Positions 24,036 through 32,688 of a stretch of DNA of 58,787 nt are shown piece after piece. The translations under genes and the position numbers were made by a program. Each line of letters starts with the position of its first letter. The first letter of the stretch is position 1. Origin of the DNA: Rhodovulum strictum (GTDB taxonomy: Bacteria; Pseudomonadota; Alphaproteobacteria; Rhodobacterales; Rhodobacteraceae); the NCBI RefSeq assembly GCF_009649175.1, contig NZ_WJPO01000025.1, forward strand, positions 1 to 58,787, read 5' to 3'. The notes beneath the pieces are model-generated. The model had not been told where the DNA came from, made no database searches, and saw nothing but the letters and a program-made list of their open reading frames with translations.

Positions 24036-25049
24036 ATGGAATTTAACTTCACAGAGCCTCAGACTGACGCAGAGCGGCTATTTGGGGGTTTCTATTGCAT
24101 CAACGCGATCGGAAGAATTGAGGCAGGTGACGATGCTCGGTTTCGTGAGTTTCTGATCAGGGTCATGCCCCCGCCACGCTTGACCGTATATATCAACTCG
24201 GTAGGTGGGGACGTTGATGCGGCGATTGGCATTGGTCGCCTTATTCGCGACCATTGGTTTTCAACATCGGTGGGCTCTTATGTCTTGGATCACGACCAAG
24301 ACCGGTCCTATATTTTGCCTCGCAAGCACATCACCGGCACTTGTGCTAGCGCAGCTACGCTGGTGTATCTCGGCGGGCGACTTCGTTACCTTCCGATTGG
24401 ATCAAAATTTGGTGTGCATCAGTTCTCTTTCCGAAACCCGTCGCCCGATGACGTGGGCCGCTCGCAAGTGCTCTCATCTCGAATAGCTACTTACGTGCAG
24501 GACATGGGGGTATCGACTGGCTTCCTTGAACTCTCATCTGCCACATCCAATGCAGAAATTGACACGGTAGAGGAAGAAAAACTTCGCGCACTAAAGGTCA
24601 TAACCGGTGGTGAAACCGAAGCGAAATGGACCGTTCAGGCGCGCAATTATGTAATGTATGTCCGAGGTGAGCGTGACTCGCTATATGGACATCACAAAGT
24701 CATGCTCTGCTATGTAAAGGGGACCGGCTTCATGTTCTGGGCAGTTATCGAGTCACAAGGTAGAGAGCTGGAACTGACAAGCTTTGGTTTGGTCGAGATA
24801 GTTGTGAACGAAGAAGATTTTCGAATTGACGTTTCGAAGCGTTGCGAGCGTCAAGTTTGTGGCAATTATACTAACGTGCTCGCGCGAATCACGGAGGAGG
24901 AGGCTCGCACAATCGCGTTCTCAGAAAGCTTCGGCGTGCAGATCAGACTCTGCAATGAGTCACCAATGTTCCTCGGGATCTCGGCTGTTTCGACTGAAGG
25001 CGGCAGGGAGCAATTGCAGACATTCTTCAACACGCTTTGCGCAACGTAA
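24036..25049 (+). CDS. ClpP-fold serine protease-like protein with an unrecognised C-terminal half
   Basis: 337 residues, no signal peptide from the chosen start. Residues ~48-135 read as a ClpP/COG3904 fold: LTVYINSVGGDVDAAIGIG as the first beta-alpha units, GTCASAATLV with candidate nucleophile Ser105, and IGSKFGVHQFS with candidate His128, 23 residues later as in ClpP. Residues ~200-337 match nothing I know. Codon use and composition are visibly more AT-rich than every neighbour, with TTT, ATA, TCA and AGA codons, which points to recent acquisition. The ATG at 24036 follows CGGAG; an upstream in-frame ATG at 23979 lacks a site. It stands alone between a palindrome and a mixed 250-base gap. 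Defence, stress or regulated proteolysis are all possible. Confidence 0.7.
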   Translation: MEFNFTEPQTDAERLFGGFYCINAIGRIEAGDDARFREFLIRVMPPPRLTVYINSVGGDVDAAIGIGRLIRDHWFSTSVGSYVLDHDQDRSYILPRKHITGTCASAATLVYLGGRLRYLPIGSKFGVHQFSFRNPSPDDVGRSQVLSSRIATYVQDMGVSTGFLELSSATSNAEIDTVEEEKLRALKVITGGETEAKWTVQARNYVMYVRGERDSLYGHHKVMLCYVKGTGFMFWAVIESQGRELELTSFGLVEIVVNEEDFRIDVSKRCERQVCGNYTNVLARITEEEARTIAFSESFGVQIRLCNESPMFLGISAVSTEGGREQLQTFFNTLCAT

Positions 25050-25302
25050 GCGCTATTCCGAAAAGAAGGTGTTGAGGTGGGGTGGTCCCTTTTTGTAATA
25101 ACAAATCTCGCTTAGCGTCATTGTGATATTTTACAACTACGTTGTTCAGGCTGAACCGAATAGTGTCCCACTGGTGACGCTGTCAGGCCGAGTTTTTACG
25201 GAGCGTCGGCGGAGAAGCTGCCCTTCGCTGCTGATTGCCATGGCACCTGCCTTGGACCCCTCGGTCGCCCCCCCCCCGCCGCCGATCCCGTCAGGCTGCG
25301 CC

Positions 25303-26124
25303 TCACCCCATCCCCAGCCCGCCCGCCACCGCGTCGGTCAGGGGGCTTGCGGGGGTCTCCAGGGCCTCGATCACGTCGAAATGGTGGCGGGTTTCGGCGA
25401 TGTGCAGGGCGGTGCCGGGCCAGGCCTCGGCCAGCCAGCGGGCCTGATCGAGGAAGGCGGGGCGCTCGGCGGCGCCGACCCAGGCGGTGACGGGCAGCCC
25501 GGGGCGGGGCCGGTGCAGGACGGGGCTTTCGGCGCTGGCGGTGGCGGCGTCGAGGCAAAGTGTCTGGTTCATCCGGGTGCGCAGGAGCGGGCGCAGGTCG
25601 GCCAGCGGCGAGATCGCGATGACGCGGGCGAGGCGGGACGCGACGGGCTCGGGCAGGGCGATGTCGGGGCAGAGCATCCGCGCCACCAGATGCCCGCCCG
25701 CCGAATGGCCCGCCAGCACGATGGGGCCGGGGGCGAGCCGCGCCATCACCGGCAGGGCGGCGGCGATATCGGCGGTGATCGCGGGGATCCCGGCCTCGGG
25801 CGCCAGCCGGTAGGAGGGCAGCGCGACCGCCAGCCCGCGCGCGACCGGCCCGGCGGCCAGATGCGACCAGAAGGATTTGTCGAACCGCATCCAGTAGCCG
25901 CCATGCACGAAGATCATCAGCCCGGCGGGCCGCCCCGGGGGCAGGAAGATGTCGAAGCGCTGGCGCGGATGCTGGCCGTAGGGCATGTCGGTTTCGCCGC
26001 GGGCATGGGCGCGGAAGGCGGCGGCAGAGGCGGCCCAGCGCGGGGGATAATCCATGGCGCCGGGGATATGGGCGGCATTGGCATAGGCGTCGTCCCAGTC
26101 GATCGCGTCCTCGTCGCTGGACAT
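25303..26124 (-). CDS. Alpha/beta hydrolase, arylformamidase (kynurenine formamidase)-like
   Basis: 273 residues. The oxyanion motif HGGYWM is the HGGXW box of kynurenine formamidase and related esterases, the nucleophile elbow is GHSAGGHLV, and the late ETRHHFDVIE supplies the catalytic His with an acidic residue before it. The closing TDAVAGGLGMG is hydrophobic. The ATG at 26124 is preceded by a GGAGGG run. It diverges from gabD with 51 bases between them, so the two share a control region. A role in tryptophan breakdown is possible, but no other kynurenine gene is present, so a general esterase role is as likely. Confidence 0.8.
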   Translation of the reverse strand: MSSDEDAIDWDDAYANAAHIPGAMDYPPRWAASAAAFRAHARGETDMPYGQHPRQRFDIFLPPGRPAGLMIFVHGGYWMRFDKSFWSHLAAGPVARGLAVALPSYRLAPEAGIPAITADIAAALPVMARLAPGPIVLAGHSAGGHLVARMLCPDIALPEPVASRLARVIAISPLADLRPLLRTRMNQTLCLDAATASAESPVLHRPRPGLPVTAWVGAAERPAFLDQARWLAEAWPGTALHIAETRHHFDVIEALETPASPLTDAVAGGLGMG

Positions 26125-26175
26125 TCCCCCGCCCTCCGTGCTTGCCTGCGGCCGAACCGCGACGGAGGATGACCG

Positions 26176-27648
26176 ATGCCCGCACCCGATCTCAAGAGCC
26201 TTCTGGCCGACCGCGACCTGCTGGTGAGCCGCGCCTTTGTCGGCGGCGCATGGATCGAGGCCGATGACGGGGCGCGGTTCGAGGTCAGGAACCCGGCCAC
26301 CGGCGCCGTTCTGGCCAGCGTGCCCGATCTGGGCCGGGCCGAGACGGCGCGCGCGATCGAGGCGGCGCGGGGGGCGCAGGTTGCGTGGGCGGCGCGTCCG
26401 GCGAAGGAGCGGGCGCAGGTGCTGCGGCGCTGGTACGAGCTGATGATGGCGGCGCAGGAGGATCTGGCGGTGATCCTGACCGCCGAGATGGGCAAGCCCT
26501 TGGCCGAGGCGCGCGGCGAGATCGCCTATGGTGCGGCGTTCATCGAATGGTTCGCCGAGGAGGCGCGGCGGATCTATGGCGAGACGATCCCGGGCCATAT
26601 GGCGGACAAGCGGCTGATGGTGATCCGCCAGCCGGTGGGGGTGGCGGCGGCGATCACGCCCTGGAACTTTCCCAATGCGATGATCACCCGCAAGGCCGCC
26701 CCGGCGCTGGCGGCGGGTTGTGCGATGGTCATCAAGCCCGCCGAGGACACGCCGCTGTCGGCGCTGGCGATGGCGGTGCTGGCGGAGCGGGCGGGGCTGC
26801 CCGCGGGGCTTTTGTCGGTCGTTACCTCGATGCGGGCGGCCGAGGTCGGGCGCGAGTTCTGCGAGAACCCTGTGGTGCGCAAGCTGAGCTTCACCGGCTC
26901 GACCGAGGTGGGGCGCATCCTGCTGCGGCAGGCGGCCGATCAGGTCAAGAAATGCTCGATGGAACTGGGCGGCAATGCGCCCTTCATCGTGTTCGACGAT
27001 GCCGATCTGGAGGCGGCCGTGCAGGGTGCCATCGCCTGCAAGTTCCGCAACAACGGCCAGACCTGTGTCTGCGCGAACCGGCTTTACGTGCAGGCGGGCG
27101 TCTATGATGCCTTTGCCGAAAAGCTGGCGGCGGCGGTGGCCCGGCTGCGGGTGGGCGACGGGCTGGAGGCGGGCACCGATCTTGGCCCGCTGATCTCGCA
27201 CGACGCGCTGGACAAGGTCGAGGCGCATGTGGCGGATGCCAGGGCGCAGGGGGCGCGGGTGCTGTCGGGCGGGCGGCGCCATGCGCGCGGGGGCATGTTC
27301 TACGAGCCCACCGTGATCGCGGGTGCGACGCAGGCCATGCTGTTTGCCCATGAGGAGACATTCGGCCCGGTCGCGCCGCTGTTCCGTTTCGAGACGGTTG
27401 ACGAGGTGATCGCGCTGGCCAATGACACGATCTTCGGGCTGGCCTCGTATTTCTACGCGCGCGACCTGAGCCGGGTCTACAAGGTGGCCGAGGCGCTGGA
27501 ATACGGGATCGTGGGGGTGAATACCGGCATCATCTCGACCGAGGTGGCGCCGTTTGGCGGGGTCAAGCAGTCGGGACTGGGCCGCGAGGGCGGGCGGCAG
27601 GGGATCGAGGATTACCTGGAGACGAAATACATCTGCCTGTCGGTCTGA
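26176..27648 (+). CDS. gabD: NAD(P)-dependent succinate-semialdehyde dehydrogenase
   Basis: Oxidises succinate semialdehyde to succinate at the end of GABA breakdown. The 490 residues show the GabD pattern: FVGGAWIEADDGARFEVRNP at the start, ITPWNFPNAMITRK and VIKPAEDTPLSA cofactor segments, catalytic Glu in MELGGNAP, the NNGQTCVCANR motif with the GabD-specific double cysteine around the nucleophile, and EVAPFGGVKQSGLGREG near the end. No GABA aminotransferase is nearby. Glutarate semialdehyde is an alternative substrate. GGAGGATGACCG precedes the ATG at a close but acceptable distance. Confidence 0.9.
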   Translation: MPAPDLKSLLADRDLLVSRAFVGGAWIEADDGARFEVRNPATGAVLASVPDLGRAETARAIEAARGAQVAWAARPAKERAQVLRRWYELMMAAQEDLAVILTAEMGKPLAEARGEIAYGAAFIEWFAEEARRIYGETIPGHMADKRLMVIRQPVGVAAAITPWNFPNAMITRKAAPALAAGCAMVIKPAEDTPLSALAMAVLAERAGLPAGLLSVVTSMRAAEVGREFCENPVVRKLSFTGSTEVGRILLRQAADQVKKCSMELGGNAPFIVFDDADLEAAVQGAIACKFRNNGQTCVCANRLYVQAGVYDAFAEKLAAAVARLRVGDGLEAGTDLGPLISHDALDKVEAHVADARAQGARVLSGGRRHARGGMFYEPTVIAGATQAMLFAHEETFGPVAPLFRFETVDEVIALANDTIFGLASYFYARDLSRVYKVAEALEYGIVGVNTGIISTEVAPFGGVKQSGLGREGGRQGIEDYLETKYICLSV

Positions 27649-27666
27649 ACGGGCGGGGCGGCCCGG

Positions 27667-28089
27667 TCAGGCCGCGTCATCCGGATCGGCCGGGGCCAGT
27701 TCCATGACCGCAAGCAGGTCGGCATAGGCCGATTGCCAAGCGCTGCGCATTTCATCGGTGCAGGCCGGGCCGAAGAAGTCCTGAAGCGCCATGTCGAAGG
27801 CGCGCTGGCCGATCACGAAATGCGCGTGCGTGACGTTGCGCCGGGCATGGACGCGGCCCAGATGCGCGGCGGTCGCGGTCAACTGGGCGCGGTCGCCAAG
27901 CACGCCCACCACCATGGCCAGGGCCGCCATCAGCATCCGTTTCTGCGTGGCGAAGTCGCGCTGGAACAGGCTCCGTGCCTCGGGCGCGATCTCGAACAGC
28001 CGATCATAGAACGCCTCGGCGAACCGGCCCTTGGCGGCAAAGAGGGGCGCGGCGCTTTCGACGATGATCTTGCGGGTCTGGGCGTCCAT
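27667..28089 (-). CDS. Globin-family heme protein
   Basis: 140 residues, single-domain globin of the bacterial hemoglobin/sensor-globin kind. The E-helix region is FQRDFATQKRMLMAALAMVV, and HLGRVHARRNV gives His81 as the proximal (F8) heme ligand, followed by a typical HFVIGQRAFDMALQ G helix. There is no reductase domain, so it is not a flavohemoglobin. The ATG at 28089 is used because the upstream in-frame sequence lacks globin similarity. It converges on gabD with 18 bases between stops, and lies just before the heme/iron gene block, which may be coincidence or shared heme biology. Confidence 0.8.
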   Translation of the reverse strand: MDAQTRKIIVESAAPLFAAKGRFAEAFYDRLFEIAPEARSLFQRDFATQKRMLMAALAMVVGVLGDRAQLTATAAHLGRVHARRNVTHAHFVIGQRAFDMALQDFFGPACTDEMRSAWQSAYADLLAVMELAPADPDDAA

Positions 28090-28400
28090 CGCTTCTCCGG
28101 GGGCGGCAACCGCGATAGTCTGCGCCGGTCCCCTTAACGGCGGGTGAACGGCGACCTGCGACGATTGCGCCCCGGGTCGCTGTGGCGTCCCGCTGCACCC
28201 AGATTTGCCTTGACCGCACCGGACATCAACGGGGAACATCAAGACGAAACGGGACGGCGGCCCGGCGCTTCCGGCGGCCGCACCCGACGGCCGGGGCGGG
28301 CCTGCGGCCCAGCCTCCGGTCCGGGCGCAGCATGTCGGATGGCGCGTGACGCACGCAAGGATAATCCCGTGCCACGCGACCGATCGGAGGAAGTCACCCC
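28090..28400. other. 311-base intergenic region between globin and EF-G-like genes
   Basis: Divergent promoters must lie here. The only promoter-like pair I see is TTGACC (28210-28215) with GAACAT 18 bases later, which is weak. The rest is GC-rich with short inverted repeats such as GGCCGCACCCGACGGCC. No reading frame or RNA is supported. Confidence 0.4.
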
Positions 28401-30335
28401 ATGCGCTGTTTCACGATCCTCGGCCCCTCGCAGGCGGGCAAGTCGACCCTGCTGAAAGCCCTGAGCGAGCTTGACGGCCGACCCGTCACCGCCGCGTTTT
28501 CCGACGCGCTGACGGTCAGCCAGTTCACCTATCTGGGCGAGCCCTGGGCAGGCTTCGACATCGCGGGCGGGCCCGATTACCTTGGCCATGCGGGCGAGGC
28601 GCTGGCGGCGTCCGATGCGGCGATCCTGTGCGTCGCGCCCGAGCCCGATGCGGCGGTGCTGGCCGCGCCCTATCTGCGGCTGGTCGAGCAATCCGACGTG
28701 CCCTGTTTCGTCTTCATCAACAAGATGGACCAGGACGAGGCGCGCATCCGCGACATCGTGGGCGCGTTGCAGGCCTATGCCGCGCATCATATCGTGCTGC
28801 GCCAGGCCCCGATCCGCGACGCGGCGGGCCATGTGGTGGGGGCGGTGGACCTGATCTCGGAACGCGCCTTCCAGTATCAGGAGGGCCAGCCCTCGAAGCT
28901 GATCGAGATCCCCGCCGACCTGCATGACCGCGAGCAGGAGGCGCGGGCGGAACTGCTGGAGCATCTGGCCGATTTCGACGATCACCTGATGGAGCAGCTG
29001 ATCGAGGACCGCGAACCGCCCACCGACGAGCTTTACAAGGTGCTGGCCGAGGCCCATCGCGGCAACCGCATCATGGCGGCCTATCTGGGCGCCGCGGGGC
29101 ATGGCAACGGGCTTGTCCGGCTGATGAAGGCGCTGCGCCACGAGGCGCCCGACATGGCGGCAATCGGGCCGCGGCTGGGGGTCGAGGCGCCGCTGGCCAT
29201 CGGCGTCGCGTCCGAAACGCGCAAGCATGTGGGCAAGTCCACGCTGATCCGCGCGCTGGGCGGCCCGGTGCAGCATGGCAGCCCGCTGGCGGGCGACAAT
29301 CTGGGCAGCCTGACCGGGATCGACGGCAAGCCCGTGCCCGAACCGCTGGAGCCGGGCACGCTGGCCATCGCGGTCAAGTCGGACCATCTGGAACCGGGTT
29401 TCGTCTATACCGCGCAGGGCGCAGGCGAACTGCCCGGCTGGACCCGCGGCCGTCCGCCCGCCTATGCCCGCATCCTGATGCCCGCGAACGATCGCGACGA
29501 TGCCCGGCTGTCGGCGGCACTGGCGCGGCTGGCGGGGTCCGATCCGGGGATGGAACTGGCCCAGGATGCTGCGACCGGGCATCTGGTGGTGCGCCTTCAG
29601 GGGCCGATCCACATGCGCCGGGTGCTGGCCAAGCTGGCCGAGGAGTTCGGGATCGAGGCGGTCGAGCATCCCGTGTCGGGCATCTATCGCGAGACGATCA
29701 CCAAGACGGTCGACACCCATTACCGCCACCGCAAGCAGACCGGCGGCGCGGGCCAGTTCGCCGATGTTCACCTGACGATCCGGCCGCAGGGGCGTGGCGC
29801 GGGCTTTGCCTTTGCCGAGACGATCAAGGGCGGCACGGTGCCCAAGAACTACATCCCCGCGGTCGAGGCCGGCGCGCGCGAGGCGATGGACCAGGGGCCG
29901 CTGGGCTTTCCGGTGGTCGATGTCGCGGTGACGCTGACGGATGGCAAGTATCACGCGGTCGACAGTTCGGACCATGCCTTTCGCACCGCTGCCAAGGCCG
30001 GCGTGCGCGAGGCGCTGGCCGAGGCGGGGCCGGTCGTGCTGCAACCGATCGAGCGGGTGGACATCCATGTGCCCTCGGTCCATTCGGGGTCGCTGGTGGC
30101 GCTGGCGGGCAGTCTCAAGGGGCAGGTGCTGGGCTTCGAGGCGCATGGCGATGCGCGCGGCTGGGACGTGTTCCAGGCGCTGATCCCGGCGGCGGCCAAG
30201 GACGAGCTGTTCCAGGCGCTGGGCGGGCTGACCCATGGCACCGCATGGTTCGAATCGCGCTTCGACCATTACGAGGAACTGCACGGGCGCGATGCCGAAC
30301 GCATCCGCGAGGCGCGGGCGGCGGAACTGGCCTGA
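28401..30335 (+). CDS. Elongation factor G-like translational GTPase paralogue
   Basis: 644 residues, shorter than the ~700 of canonical EF-G. It keeps the domain order: G domain, domain II, then domains III-V with the family signature at TDGKYHAVDSSDHAF and LQPIERVDIHVPS. The P-loop reads GPSQAGKST instead of GHIDAGKT, the DTPGH box is replaced by DIAGGPD, and NKMD is intact. The altered switch II suggests changed GTPase behaviour. EF-G paralogues of this kind are known in actinobacteria and alphaproteobacteria without clear role; recycling or stress-time translation have been proposed for others. The ATG at 28401 has GGAGGAAG upstream. Followed by chaN after 17 bases, so probably the same transcript. 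Confidence 0.85.
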   Translation: MRCFTILGPSQAGKSTLLKALSELDGRPVTAAFSDALTVSQFTYLGEPWAGFDIAGGPDYLGHAGEALAASDAAILCVAPEPDAAVLAAPYLRLVEQSDVPCFVFINKMDQDEARIRDIVGALQAYAAHHIVLRQAPIRDAAGHVVGAVDLISERAFQYQEGQPSKLIEIPADLHDREQEARAELLEHLADFDDHLMEQLIEDREPPTDELYKVLAEAHRGNRIMAAYLGAAGHGNGLVRLMKALRHEAPDMAAIGPRLGVEAPLAIGVASETRKHVGKSTLIRALGGPVQHGSPLAGDNLGSLTGIDGKPVPEPLEPGTLAIAVKSDHLEPGFVYTAQGAGELPGWTRGRPPAYARILMPANDRDDARLSAALARLAGSDPGMELAQDAATGHLVVRLQGPIHMRRVLAKLAEEFGIEAVEHPVSGIYRETITKTVDTHYRHRKQTGGAGQFADVHLTIRPQGRGAGFAFAETIKGGTVPKNYIPAVEAGAREAMDQGPLGFPVVDVAVTLTDGKYHAVDSSDHAFRTAAKAGVREALAEAGPVVLQPIERVDIHVPSVHSGSLVALAGSLKGQVLGFEAHGDARGWDVFQALIPAAAKDELFQALGGLTHGTAWFESRFDHYEELHGRDAERIREARAAELA

Positions 30336-30352
30336 CGCGCGGCGCCGCGGCA

Positions 30353-31171
30353 ATGAGCGGGGCGACCCCCTGGCTCTTGCCCGCCAGCGGCGCCCGGCTT
30401 GGCCATGCCGGGGCGCTGGCCTGGCTGGCGGGGGCAGATGCCGTGCTGCTGGGCGAACGGCATGACCGCGCGGCGGATCACCGCTGGCAAGTGCACGTTG
30501 CGGCGGGGCTGGCGGCGCATCGGCCGATCGTGATGGGATTCGAGATGTTTCCCGCGCGGCTTGACCCGGTGCTGGCCGACTGGGTCGGGGGCGGGCTGTC
30601 CGAGGGGGATTTCCTGGCCCGCGCCGACTGGTCCACTGTCTGGGGCTTTCCGGCCGAGCTTTACCTGCCGCTGTTCCGGTTCTGCCGCGAGATGGGCGTG
30701 GCCATGGTCGGGCTGAACTGCCGCCGCGATCTGGTGCGCGAGGTCGGCGCGGGCGGGTGGGAATCGGTGCCCGATGATGCGCGTGAGGGGCTGACGCCCG
30801 CCCGACCCTCGCCGCCCGCCTATCGCCGTTTCATCTATGATCTGACCGGTGGCGCGCGGCCGGGGCGCGTGGCGACATCGCCCGAGGATCCGGCCTTTGA
30901 CCGCTTCGTGCGCGCGCAGGAGGTCTGGGACCGCGCCTTTGCCACCCGGATCCACGCCGCTGCCGGGCGCCCCGGCGCGCCGCTGGTGGTGGGGATCATC
31001 GGGCTGGGGCATCTGCTGTGGGGCGGTGGCGTGCCCTGGCAACTGGCCGATCTGGGGCTTCGGGATGTCCGCGTCGCGATCCCGTCCGCGCCCGACGATC
31101 CGCCGCCCGAGGTCGGGATGGCCGATGCGATCTGCACCCTGCCGCCCGGGGTCGAGCCTGCCGGAGCGTGA
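30353..31171 (+). CDS. ChaN-family heme-binding/iron-regulated protein
   Basis: 272 residues. The ChaN domain is shown by VLLGERHDRAADHRWQ near the start, VMGFEMFPA, the LPLFRFCRE and MVGLNC segments, and GIIGLGHLLWGGGVPWQL toward the end. Campylobacter ChaN is an iron-regulated lipoprotein that binds heme, but here no lipoprotein signal is visible, so it may be cytosolic. It sits directly before hutW, hutX and hemP, which supports a heme-handling job. A weak terminator-like hairpin with TTTT follows the stop. Confidence 0.82.
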   Translation: MSGATPWLLPASGARLGHAGALAWLAGADAVLLGERHDRAADHRWQVHVAAGLAAHRPIVMGFEMFPARLDPVLADWVGGGLSEGDFLARADWSTVWGFPAELYLPLFRFCREMGVAMVGLNCRRDLVREVGAGGWESVPDDAREGLTPARPSPPAYRRFIYDLTGGARPGRVATSPEDPAFDRFVRAQEVWDRAFATRIHAAAGRPGAPLVVGIIGLGHLLWGGGVPWQLADLGLRDVRVAIPSAPDDPPPEVGMADAICTLPPGVEPAGA

Positions 31172-31191
31172 CCCCGCAACAGGGGGCTTTT
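31172..31191 (+). terminator. Weak Rho-independent-like terminator
   Basis: CCCC (31172-31175) and GGGG (31182-31185) enclose a six-base loop just after the chaN stop, followed two bases later by TTTT. The stem is short, so read-through into the heme genes is likely. Confidence 0.4.
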
Positions 31192-31205
31192 CAGCCGGTT
31201 TCAAT

Positions 31206-31224
31206 CCTGATAGAAAATATCGGA
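31206..31224 (+). promoter_or_regulatory. GATA-N5-TATC palindrome before hutW, iron-box-like
   Basis: GATA (31209-31212) and TATC (31218-31221) flank an AT-rich five-base centre in otherwise GC-rich DNA, some 85 bases before hutW. It also reads TGA-N9-TCG, one base off the TGA-N9-TCA iron-responsive operator of RirA. A site for an iron or heme regulator (RirA, Irr or Fur class) is plausible from position and symmetry; which one cannot be told from sequence. Confidence 0.4.
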
Positions 31225-31305
31225 AATAGGGCGCGCCCCGCCGCCCGCCATCGTCAGGCCCCAGCTCTTCGCCCGGTCCCCTGCGCCATTCTCAGGATGC
31301 ACAGG

Positions 31306-32688
31306 ATGAACCTTGCAAGAGCCCCGCTCAGGGACCGCCCCGCCAGCCCGGAACCGCATTTTGCCCGGATCTCTGCCGATCCGCTGGCCGATGCCTTTTC
31401 CGGCCGGATGGGGGCACATGCCCGGGGCAGCGCGCAGCCGGTGCCCGCCGACGAGGTTGCGGCGCTGTGGGGGCAACTGACCGCGACGCCACGCAAGGGG
31501 CCCTCGGTCGCCTATGTCCATATCCCGTTCTGCGAAAACCACTGCCTGTTCTGCGGCTTCTACCAGAACCCCTGGCGGCGCGAGGCGGGCGCGCCCTATG
31601 TCGATGCCGTGCTGGCCCAGCTTGCCCGGGGGGCGGAAACGGCTGTCCAGCGGGGCCACCCGCTGCGCGCGGTCTATCTGGGCGGCGGCACGCCCACGGC
31701 GCTGGCCACCCAAGATCTGGTGCGGCTGGTCGAGGGGCTGCGCCGCCACCTGCCGCTGGCGCCCGATTGCGAGATCACGCTGGAAGGGCGGATCGTCAGC
31801 TTTGGCCTGGAAAAGGCGCGGGCGGCTTTCGATGCGGGGGTCAACCGGATCTCGCTGGGGGTGCAAAGCTTCGATGAAAGGGTGCGGCGGCGGCTGGGGC
31901 GCAAATCGACCCGGGCCGAGACGATCCGCTTTCTCGACGGGCTGATGGCGCTTGACCGCGGTGCGGTGGTGATCGACCTGATCTATGGCCTGCCCGGGCA
32001 GGACCGCGCCACGTTCCGCGCCGATCTGCGGCAGGCGGTGGCGCTGGGGCTTGACGGGCTGGACATCTATTCGCTCAAGGCGATCCCCGGCACGCCGCTT
32101 CTGATCGCGCAGGACAAGGGCAAGCTGACCCCCGCCGCGCCCGAGGAACTGGGCCATTTCTATGCCGATGGCGCCGACGAGATGGACCGCGCCGGGTGGG
32201 AGGCGATCTCGACCACGCATTGGCGGCGCGGCACGCGCGAGCGCAGCATCTACAATCACGAGGTCAAGGCGGGCGCGCATTGCCTGGGTTTCGGGGCCGG
32301 GGCCGGGGGCAACCTGCATGGCCATGGCTATCGGCTGACGCCCGATCTGGACGCCTATCGCGCCGGGACCGCGCCGGTCGCCGGGCTGATGCGCCCCGCG
32401 CCGCTGGCCCCGGTCCACAACGCGATCAAGGCCGGGATGGAACGCGGGCGGCTGGAAGCCGCGCCCGTCGATGCCGCGCTGGCCGCCTCTGGCATCGCCG
32501 CGTGTTTCGACCGGATCGCCGCGCCGCTTCTGACCCAATGGCAGCAGGCGGGGCTGATGAAGGCGCGCGAGGGTGGCCATGCCCTGACCCTTGCCGGGCG
32601 GTTCTGGCAGGTGGCCATGACCGCGCGGCTGATGGCCTGGACCGATGCCCGGGCCACCGATTTCACCACCGAGGAGACCCAGCAATGA
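31306..32688 (+). CDS. hutW: HutW/ChuW-type radical SAM heme-degradation enzyme
   Basis: 460 residues. The radical SAM cluster motif is HIPFCENHCLFCGFYQN with Cys-x3-Cys-x2-Cys, followed by YLGGGTPTAL, a SAM-binding strand, and the HemN-like GVQSFDERVRRRLGR. ChuW/HutW enzymes open heme without oxygen by methylation, freeing iron and producing anaerobilin-type tetrapyrroles (family knowledge). The ATG at 31306 is preferred over one nine bases earlier for spacing to AGGA. The stop overlaps the hutX start (ATGA). Placement with hutX and hemP distinguishes it from HemN/HemW coproporphyrinogen-type paralogues. Confidence 0.9.
   Translation: MNLARAPLRDRPASPEPHFARISADPLADAFSGRMGAHARGSAQPVPADEVAALWGQLTATPRKGPSVAYVHIPFCENHCLFCGFYQNPWRREAGAPYVDAVLAQLARGAETAVQRGHPLRAVYLGGGTPTALATQDLVRLVEGLRRHLPLAPDCEITLEGRIVSFGLEKARAAFDAGVNRISLGVQSFDERVRRRLGRKSTRAETIRFLDGLMALDRGAVVIDLIYGLPGQDRATFRADLRQAVALGLDGLDIYSLKAIPGTPLLIAQDKGKLTPAAPEELGHFYADGADEMDRAGWEAISTTHWRRGTRERSIYNHEVKAGAHCLGFGAGAGGNLHGHGYRLTPDLDAYRAGTAPVAGLMRPAPLAPVHNAIKAGMERGRLEAAPVDAALAASGIAACFDRIAAPLLTQWQQAGLMKAREGGHALTLAGRFWQVAMTARLMAWTDARATDFTTEETQQ

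Noticed and set aside
31306-32688. Coproporphyrinogen III oxidase HemN
   Set aside because: Overlap with hutX and the hemP neighbour fit HutW, not heme synthesis.
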